Shown here in pieces: positions 55,838 to 64,000 of a DNA stretch of 64,000 bases. The notes beneath the pieces are model-generated. The model was not told the origin of the DNA. It made no database searches and saw nothing but the letters and a program-made list of their open reading frames with translations. The DNA is from Smittia aterrima (taxonomy: Eukaryota; Arthropoda; Insecta; Diptera; Chironomidae). The translations under genes and the position numbers were made by a program. Where the stretch lies: assembly GCA_033063855.1 (NCBI GenBank), contig CP093831.1, positions 13,268,001-13,332,000 of the forward strand, read 5' to 3'. Each line of letters opens with the position of its first letter. Position 1 is the first letter of the stretch.

Positions 55838-57633
55838 TTACAGTCGAATGATGTCTGCGAATTCGTCGATGATCTCTGTTTGAGACAGTTCTTCATCTTC
55901 TTCTTGGAGTTCACCATCGTTGTTATTCTCATCATTCTTGTCTTCATGGTTCATTAAAAAAATCTGTTGAAAGTAGACTCCATCGAACATAATTTCTGGG
56001 CAGAAGTTCTTCATGCCTAGCGATGACAAGCAAGAGTGGAAGATCAAATACATCTTCGAGTAAAGGAAGCAGCAACGAAATGCACGTTCGCTGATTTTCG
56101 TTGGATATTCTGTTGGTGCTTCTAATGGAATTACTTGACTTCGAGCATCGACGATTGTCTTCATAATGCAGCGGGACTCAAAGAAAGTCAAGCTTTTGTT
56201 TTCGATCAAATACAGAAGGATGACAGTGTCGACGATGTATTCTTCCGGTATGACAGGAAGTTCGAGATCACTGAGTACAATGCCCGTAACAAAAGATAAG
56301 ATTTCCATTTTTTCCATGGTTGACATCTCTCCAGCAAGAAGATCTTGTAACGAAGGTACTTCAAAGTCTGGTGATATGACGTCAAATTGCTTCTCCTTTA
56401 ATGGTCCTTCGTGTAAAGGTAGAATCAAAACCTTTCGGGGTTCCTCGTCGCCGAGATTCTTAAGAAGTATTCCAGCTGTCTTTTGAATCAAAGGCTTAGC
56501 TAAAATGTTGACACACTTCATGTCAGTCTTTTGCATGTCGAGGAAAGCTGGATTGATGAAAATCGGAGTGTTGAGGAGAACTTCTTCTACGATGCTCAGG
56601 AAATCATTCTCGACCAGCTCTAGAATTTCGTTATTAATTTTTGACATTGCCGTTTCATCAATCTCAAATGTTTTCATTGTGTTCTTGAAGTCTGTAATGA
56701 TTGACGAGTCGAAATTCATTGCGAGAATTTGTTGGATCGCGCATCGAAGCATCTCATCGATAGGTCCTGGCTTCAAACTTCGAACAAACTTTGCTGCACT
56801 CGGAAAGCGCGTTCTTCCGAAATGATCAAGAACTTTCTCTTGAACTCCATAGCTGGATTTCAAATCTCCGACGAGACAAGCGAAGAGAGGAATCTGTTCT
56901 GGTTTGAGCTGGAAATGATCCAGAACAACGTTTGGATCTAACTGTCGGATTGTCATAGCTTCCATGTCAAGATCGGAATCGCACCAGATTTGCCATGGTC
57001 CAGGGATAAGAAAGTAATAAGTGTCTAAGCCCATAATGAAAGCAGCTCCTTTTTCTCTTGCAATGTTTGTTTGTTGAATTGTTGGCTTCCCTTTGAGTTG
57101 ATTACAGCCGTGAAGTAAGCCGAACTTCTCAGCCGACTGAATAAGCGCAACTTGGATCAGAGGATTGTATGGGAAGACGTCGGCAAATCGGAAGCGTGTC
57201 ATTAGCTTCTCAAAGTTTTCGAGTTTTGAAATTGAATTGATAATGTAGCAACCATTATCGTAGTCTCGATACCGACGAAACACAAAGTTGCTGTCATCTG
57301 CTGGAGCTTTTTTAAAAACAAATTCGAGCTCTGCTCCGGCATCTTTCAATTGCGATAAAAAGTTCTCGAAATCGTGTTTGATTTTGTTGATTTGGTAGCC
57401 ACATAGCATATCTTTGACCTTGAGCTCGTAATAGTAGCACAAGGTAGATATGTTGATGATTACAAGAGGACTGACATGATTGATTCTGTGAAATGAAATG
57501 TTAGCGCCTCGTGGAATTCTTGCAATCATGAATCTTACCTCTCGTATTTCCCGATTTCTTCAAGAATATTGATTGTTTTGTAGCTGTCTTTGATTTCTCG
57601 AAGACAATATCCATAAAGACCTTTGATTCCCAT
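55838..57633 (-). CDS. PIN/XPG-like domain protein, tandem copy A (Asteroid/FAM120-like)
   Basis: Exons on the - strand 57539-57633 and 55838-57485, with a 53-nt GT-AG intron, give 580 residues. The start MGIKGLYGYC is the MGxxGL opening of XPG-family nucleases, followed by PLVIINISTL (motif I), AELEFVFKKA and EKGAAFIMGLDTYYFLIPGP, then IPLFACLVGDL. This is the PIN/XPG fold as in Asteroid and the FAM120/constitutive coactivator of PPAR-gamma group. Motif acids are partly lost: Asn43 where Asp is expected, Lys90 in place of the VFDG Asp, and one Asp (186) kept. Nuclease activity is doubtful. The C-terminal half is helical and unrecognised. Two paralogues lie upstream in the same orientation. 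Confidence 0.75.
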
Positions 57634-57634
57634 C

Positions 57635-57835
57635 GTTTCGTTTATTAAATTAAATTTATCGTCAAGTGGATTTCGTCTTTTTCTGGTTCAATTTAAAGTT
57701 CAAAAAAAATTTGAATTTGAGAAGTCGTTAGAATTTTATTTGTTTTAAATGGAATTTATGTTACATTTCGTACATAAAAGTAGATAAAATATATTTCATT
57801 ATTAGAACGTCGATTCATAATCAAATGAAGATTTT
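57635..57835 (-). promoter_or_regulatory. conserved spacer between PIN-like copies A and B
   Basis: Two hundred bases serving both as promoter of copy A and 3' UTR of copy B. AATAAA (- strand) lies at 57735-57740. The blocks GAATTTGAGAAGTCGTTAGA and TTATGTTACATTTCGTACAT recur after copy B at about 59713 and 59760, so spacer and gene were duplicated together. Confidence 0.6.
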
Positions 57836-59632
57836 CTACATTTCGATGATTTCACGAAAACTTTGGATGATCTCGGAAGAAGTTAAATCGACTACGATTG
57901 GACTATTGTCAAGATTGTCTTCTTCACTGTTTGATTTGTGTGAATTATTATTTTCATTGCTCATCATATAGATTTTCTGGAAGTAGACTCCATCAAAATT
58001 GAATTCTGTGCGATAGTTCTTCATGCCCAGCGATGACAAGCAAGAGTGGAAGATCAAATACATTTTCGAGTAAAGGAAGCTGCAGCGGAAAGCGCGTTCG
58101 CTGATTTTCGTTGGATACTCAATTGAAGCTTCTGTTGGGCGATTTCGAGATTCGACAATTGTCTTCATTATGCACTGTGACTCAAACAAGGTCAAGCTTT
58201 TGTTGTCGACCAAATACAGAAGGATGACAGTGTCGACGATATATTCTTCTGGTATGGCAGGAAGTTCTAGATCACTGAGCTCGATGTCAGTTATCCATGA
58301 GAAGAGTATTATTTTCACCTCGTTTGAGATCTTTCCTGCAAGAAGATCTCGTAACGAAAAATCTTTGTACTCAGGCAATAAAATGCTGATCCGCATTTCG
58401 TCAAAGCTATCATCGTCTAAAAGAATAACTTTTCGAGGCTGCTTGTCGTTAAGAGTCATCAGCAGAACACCAGCTGTCTTTCGAATCAATGGCAAAGCTA
58501 ACTTTTCAAACCGTTTCATGTCAGTCTTTTGCATGTCTAAGAAAGTTGGATCAATGAAGATTGGCGTATTGAAGAAAATCTCATTTGCAAAATTGAGAAA
58601 GTCGTTTCCGATCAATTTCTGAATATCCTCATCAACATTCGATGTTACCGTCTCATCAATCTCAAATTCTTGAATCGTCTTCTTGAAGTCATTGATAACA
58701 CTTGAGTCGAACTTTTTGGATATTTTAGCAATAACACTTTGCAACATCTCGTCGATGGATAAACCTTCTAGTCGACGAACAAAATTAGCAGCGTTTTGAA
58801 AACGATTGAGCAATCCGAAGTGATCTATCACTTTCTTATTCACGCTTGGGCTTGATTTCAAATCTCCGAGTAAAGACGCGAATAGCGGAATCTGTTCAGC
58901 TTTGAGATTGAAATGTTCCAAAACCTTTCTTGGATCCAACTGACGAATTGTCATAGCTTCCATGTCAAGATCAGAATCGCACCAGATCTGCCATGGTCCA
59001 GGAATAAGAAAGTAATAAGTGTCTAATCCCATAATGAACGCAGCTCCTTTCTCTTTTGCAAGTTTGGTTTGTTGAATTGTTGGTTTTCCTTTGAGGTCAT
59101 TAAATCCGTGAACCAATCCGAACTTCTCAGCTGATTGAATGAGAGCAACTTGGATCAGCGAATTGTAAGGAAAAGTGCTTGACTGTTTGTAAATTTTGAT
59201 GAGCTCATCAAAGCTTTCTTTCTTTTTAATGTTGTTGATGATGTTGCAGCCAGTTTTATATTCCCGCAAGCGACGTCGCATGCTGTCCGAATCTTCTGAA
59301 GGAGCCTTCTTAAATACAAATTCGAGCTTAGCACCAGCGTTCTTCAAACGTGAGAGGAAATTTTCAAAATCGAGCTTGATTTTGTTAAATTGATAGCCAC
59401 AAATCAAATCTTTGGGATCCAGTTGGACGTAATAAGCCAATGTTGATAAGTTGATGATGACAAGAGGACTGATTTGGTTGATTCTGTGAAATAAAAATTT
59501 TATTGCCTCGTGGAATACTTGAGAAAATAAATCTTACCCCTTGTATTTCTCAATTTCTTCAAGCATATTGACTTCCTTGTAGCTGTCTTTGATTTCTCGT
59601 TGACAATAACCATAAAGACCTTTGATTCCCAT
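57836..59632 (-). CDS. PIN/XPG-like domain protein, tandem copy B
   Basis: Exons 59538-59632 and 57836-59483 on the - strand, with a 54-nt intron at the same site as copy A; also 580 residues. Start MGIKGLYGYCQREIKDSYKE. The same blocks are present: INQISPLVIINISTLAYYVQ, AKLEFVFKKAPSED, EKGAAFIMGLDTYYFLIPGP and WCDSDLDMEAMTIRQLDP. It is fully open, so presumably functional. It differs from A mainly in the C-terminal half and ends with an acidic tail (NSEEDNLDNS). Family reasoning as for copy A; degenerate active-site acids here too (Asn in motif I, Lys in FVFKK). Confidence 0.75.
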
Positions 59633-59633
59633 C

Positions 59634-59844
59634 GTTTCGTCTATTAAATTAATTTAATTGTTGAGTGAATTTCGTCTTTTTGTGGTTCAATTTAAAGTTC
59701 AAACAAAAATTTGAATTTGAGAAGTCGTTAGAATTTTATTTGTTTTAAATTAAATCGAGTTTATGTTACATTTCGTACATAAAAGCATTTAAATGGAATA
59801 TGATCCAGTAGTGTTAAGTCGATTCATAATCAAATGAAGACTTT
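59634..59844 (-). promoter_or_regulatory. conserved spacer between PIN-like copies B and C
   Basis: Near-copy of the A-B spacer, with AATAAA (- strand) at 59736-59741 for copy C and the upstream region of copy B. Confidence 0.6.
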
Positions 59845-61583
59845 TTACATTTTGATGATTTGAAGAAAATGTTGGACAATGTCTGCGTGATTGTCAAGCT
59901 TGATTTCATTTTCTTTCATCATAAAAATCTTCTGGAAGTGGACGCCGTCAAAATTGAATTCCGAGCGGAAGTTCTTCATGCCGAGCGAGGACACGCAAGA
60001 GTTGAAAATCAAATACATCTTCGAATAAAGGAAACCGAGGAGAAATGCGCGTTTGTTGATTTTCGTTGGATATTCTGTTGGCTCTTCTAATGGAATTACT
60101 TGACGTTGAGCATCGACGATTGCCTTCATAATGCAACGGGACTCAAAGAAAGTCAAACTTTTGTTTACGATCAAATACAGAAGAATGACAATGTCGACGA
60201 TGTATTCTTCTGGTACGGCTGAAAGACCGAGATCACTGAGCTCGATGTCTGTTATCCATGAGAAGAGTATTATTTTCTTATTGAAAGATATTTTTCCGGC
60301 GAGCAGGACTTTTGACTTTGGAACTTTGAATTTAGGTAAAATGATTTCAAATTGCTTTTCGTCAAAGACATCATCGTCTAAAAGAATAACTTTTCGAGGC
60401 TTCTTGTCGTTTAGATTCTTCAACAGAGCACCTGCGGTCTTTTGAATCAAAGGAATAGTAAGTTCCTTAAGCATGTAGCTCATTTGTGAATCTAACAAAA
60501 TCGGATCAATGAAGATTGGAGTATTGAAATAAAGTTCATTTGCAAAGTTGAGAAAGTCGTTTTCGATCAATTTCTGAATATTCTCATCAACATTCGATGT
60601 TGCGGTCTCGTCAATCTCAAATGATTTAATTGTTTTCTTGAAGTCATTGATAACACTTGAGTCGAACTTTTTGAATATTTTAGCAATAACACGTTGCAAC
60701 ATCTCGTCGATGGGTAAACCTTCTAGTCGACGAACAAAATTAGCTGCCTTTATGAAACGTTCATACAAATCATGCGATCCGAAGTAATTTTGAATTATTT
60801 CATTCAAGCTCTTGCTGGATAAGTCTCCGACAAGACAAGCGAAGAGAGGAATCTGTTCTGGTTTGAGCTGGAAATGATCCAGAACAACGTTTGGATCTAG
60901 CTGACGGATTGTCATAGCTTCCATGTCAAGATCAGAATCGCACCAGATCTGTCATGGTCCACGAATAAGAAAATAATCAGTATCCAATCCCATGATGAAA
61001 GCAGCTCCTTTCTCTCTTGCAAAGTTTGTTTGTTGAATGGTTGGCTTCCCTTTAAGCTGATTAAAGCCGTGAACCAATCCGAACTTCTCAGCCGATTGAA
61101 TGAGAGCAACTTCGATCAGCGAATTGTATGGAAAATGTTTGAAACGTTTGTGAACTTTGTTCAGATCATCGAAGCTTTCTGTGTTCTTAATCGTGCAGAT
61201 GATGCTGCAGCCTTGATCATAGCGACGTCGCATGCTGTCCGAATCTTCTGAAACAGCCTTCTTAAAAACAAATTCAAGCTCCGCACCAGCATTCTTCAAA
61301 CGTGAGAGGAAATTTTCAAAATCAAGCTTGATTTTGTTGATTCTAAAGCCACTAAGAGCGTCTTTAGGATCCAGTTTGATGTTAAATGTCAAGGTAGAGA
61401 TGTTGATGATGACAAGAGGACTGATATGATTGATTCTGTGAAATGAAATGTTAGCGCCTCGTGGAATTCTTGCAATCATGAATCTTACCTCTCATATTTC
61501 TTAATTTCTTCAAGAATATTGATTGTTTTGTAGCTGTCCTTGATTTCTCGTTTACAATATCCATAAAGACCTTCGATTCCCAT
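59845..61583 (-). pseudogene. PIN/XPG-like domain gene, tandem copy C, interrupted by one in-frame TGA
   Basis: Exons 61489-61583 and 59845-61435 on the - strand make a 562-codon frame with the same intron as A and B. It starts MGIEGLYGYCKREIKDSYKT. Codon 193 (60952-60954) is TGA where both paralogues have TGG (the Trp of GPWQIWCDSD). There is no frameshift; the frame continues intact for 368 more codons with the usual motifs. Either it is a very young pseudogene, a polymorphic null allele, a read-through gene or a sequencing error. The first part alone would give a 192-residue truncated PIN domain lacking the VGD region. Confidence 0.7.
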
Positions 61584-64000
61584 CGTTTCGTCTATTAAAT
61601 TAAATTTATTGTCGAGTGGATTTCGTCTTTTTGTGGTTCAATTTAAAGTTCAAAAAAATAATTTGAATTTGAGAAGTCGTTAAAATTTTATTTATTTTAA
61701 ATTAAATGGAGACTCTTTAAATACAAATTGTTCCTAAATTATTCTTCAATCGGACGCGTCGTTTTAAAGATGCTCAAAATGTGAGACAACGAAGGAAACT
61801 TTGCTTTTTGACCTAGCAAAATGTTGTCAACCCTCTCGAGAATGTCTCCCGCCGCCTCTCCTACAAAACTCTCGCCTTAGGGCTCAAAATCAATTTCCCT
61901 GTGATTTATGTCCCATTTGCTTCCTTAAAACTTTTTTCTACAAAATTCGTCTCGGAAATCATTTGGATGTTGGCGCAGTGGAGATAAAATGTTTCAGCAC
62001 TTATTTATGATTGGGAGGAATTCTATGAATGTTGACAATAACGAATGAGATCTCGAGTTTTAATCGAACAAGGGAAATCTTAGAAATTTTGACAGATTGT
62101 CGAGCCACCTCATGAAAAGTTTCGAAGCCTAATGAGCCCGAATGACTTATTGAAGCTGAATTTCTATGATTTCCTTCAAAAGTTTTCCGAACACCCTTTC
62201 ATTCAGTTGAATGACTAATAATTTTAAGGCAAATAGAATGGAAGAGAAAACAAGTCGAAGGAAAAATCAATTTCTTTAGAATTAATGAAATTCCTCTAAA
62301 GCCTGGAAAAGGACAATAAATTAAGTTCTCTTTCGATGTTGCTTCTTCCTCTTCCTTCTCTCTCGCGTCCAACCTACAGAATCGACAGTTAATGGGAAAA
62401 GTTGTGCTTTCCTATCAAAAGCTAAAGTGAAATAGTTTCCAAGTTAATTCTTTTCAGCTTCTCTTTCTTTGCAGTTCATCATTCAATCATCTCTGACGGA
62501 AGTTCCAAACCAAAATAAGTTGCCATCGATACAACGACGCATATTCTTGAAATCAAATGTATCATTTGCAGCGCATGCCAGAGATTAGCCTTTTTGAGTG
62601 AAAAACATCTCAAAATAAAATTCCTGAAATTAATTTGGAAATCATCGTGAAGTTCATTACTTTCGAAATGATCTCGTTATGATGTTAAATGAAAATATTT
62701 TACACAAAAGTGGCTTCTTGATTGCGGCGCTCACGAGGGCGTAGATTTATATCTTGTTTCCGCATCATTAAAATCTGAATTCGCTTTTCTCTTAGCTTTG
62801 AAAGAATCTTGAATAAGAAAAATCGCGAAGCGAGCAGTTTTCATGCTCACTCCACCGAGCAGACTAATCAACACGTTTCAATCTAAATTGAAAGCGTAAG
62901 AGTCTTAGGAGCGATTTAAAAGTCACGTAGCTTCCACATTCTTCTCTTAAGAGTTTGATCAATCTCCTTAGCTATCATTCGTTACGAGATTTACGAAAAC
63001 TCCTTTAACCTAAGACTCAAACGAAATGAGAAGTTAAGCGACGGGAACATTTTTTTTTCGCGGAGAATTGTGAAATTCAAATTTTTAAGTTATTACAAAA
63101 GCTTTCAAATTGAGAGCCAATGACAAAGTGAGTAAGCGAAACAATGAATCAAATCCTCTTTCTACGATAACTAACATTCGAGCGAGCGTACACTCGAGTC
63201 GTGAAACAAGGAATTTATTTCTTTTATTGTTGAATTATACAATTCAAAAACGATTCGATGCTGCGTTCGATTGCCAAATTTGTTTTTCATGATAATGGGA
63301 AACACTTCCCTGTTTATTGCGCACATGATTTCGACTCTCAATTTACTTTGCATGATTGTTATAGTACTCGAAGTTATGTTTTCATTTTCAGTTCCACGCC
63401 TCGTTCACGAAACAAAAAAAAAAGTAACTTCTGAAATATTTTCGGGTAGTCACTTAACTAACGAAGTTGCTTGTAAACAACAGATATGATTGAGTCGTAA
63501 ATGTCTCGATTGCTCTTTAAACACAAATATGCATTAAGCTTTTCTTCGATTTCGTGAAAGCTTTTTAGCATGAAAACAAAAGCTTTTAGTCGAGAGAATC
63601 TTTTGAGAATTCGCCTTTTTCGCTAACTCAAATGTCAATACTCCACAACCATTGAACAGCTTTCTCGAACATTTATTTGTTAGTAGCAATATTCATTTCA
63701 ATGGCATTGTAACGACCAGAGTTCTCTGCTTCTGACAGCTGCCACCTTCAGGAAAAGCTGATTAAGATTTTCTCTTTCGAGCTTTAGTTTCTTTTTGAAC
63801 AAAATAAAAGTTGTTTGCACCAAGATTATTGTTAAGGAGCTCGAGAGAATGAGACAAAGTTCGTCTTGTCCTAAATTATCAAATTTTACTTTTATGACGA
63901 CTTGTCACAATTTTCGCGGAATTACGTGATTAAACTGCGGCTTTATGCGGCAAATTCATTCCCAGGAAGAGCGTGTCAAAGAAGCCAAGCCAGCCCATCG
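61584..64000. other. promoter side of PIN-like copy C, then non-coding DNA
   Basis: The first 130 bases match the A-B and B-C spacers (GAATTTGAGAAGTCGTTA at about 61665). After about 61710 the similarity ends, marking the edge of the tandem cluster. The remainder is AT-rich without a supported gene; short ORFs at 61801, 63110 and 63271 are not protein-like. Confidence 0.5.

Noticed and set aside
55838..57529. Start MIARIPRGANISFH for PIN-like copy A
   Set aside because: This frame reads through the 53-nt intron. A first exon coding MGIKGLYGYC with matching phase is present in all three copies.

Overview
This is a eukaryotic, insect nuclear window. Genes have GT-AG introns, mostly 50-65 nt long, AATAAA polyadenylation signals, TATA boxes and AT-rich spacers. 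The protein set is animal (TTC28, Ku80, NDUFS3, laminin ancestor, RCHY1). Short introns, tight gene spacing and a secreted protein built from C-x10-C-x-C-x-C motifs, known from the Balbiani ring 3 silk protein of Chironomus, point to a nematoceran fly, probably a midge (Chironomidae). The species call is an inference. Functional calls rest on recognising protein families by eye; no search was run.

Layout. 1-6.2 kb is mostly non-coding, with one doubtful 133-residue ORF. 6.2-11.3 kb carries three tandem sorbitol dehydrogenase genes on the + strand. 12.2-20.2 kb is a dense housekeeping block: arrestin-domain protein (-), dUTPase (+), Ku80 (-), RCHY1/Pirh2 ubiquitin ligase (+) and S-formylglutathione hydrolase (-). 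21.2-23.8 kb is a secreted BR3P-motif, silk-like gene with its own TATA promoter. 25.0-28.2 kb is a repeat island: AT-rich tract, hairpins, 29-bp repeats, a minisatellite made of GGTCA-type words, and two segmental tandem duplications. Directly after it, at 29.3-30.7 kb, lies a gene for a predicted cysteine protease resembling the herpesvirus large-tegument deubiquitinase fold (C76-like), with a likely GC-AG intron. 32.4-37.0 kb is a large C2H2 zinc-finger protein (+), convergent with a phospholipase-B-like laminin ancestor gene (-). 41.5-42.5 kb is the complex I subunit NDUFS3 (-). 42.8-50.5 kb is a TTC28 orthologue (-), whose start codon I place in a 9-nt coding piece at 55.1 kb behind a 4.6-kb intron. 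55.8-61.6 kb holds three tandem, two-exon genes for PIN/XPG-like (Asteroid/FAM120-like) proteins (-), the most upstream one broken by a single in-frame TGA. The last 2.4 kb is non-coding as far as I can see.

The genes do not form one pathway. Neighbouring pairs are divergent (arrestin/dUTPase, Ku80/RCHY1) or convergent (dUTPase/Ku80, RCHY1/FGH, zinc finger/lama), as in compact insect genomes. The most unusual parts are the protease gene beside the repeat island, the PIN-like tandem family, the silk-like gene and the nuclear-receptor-half-site minisatellite.
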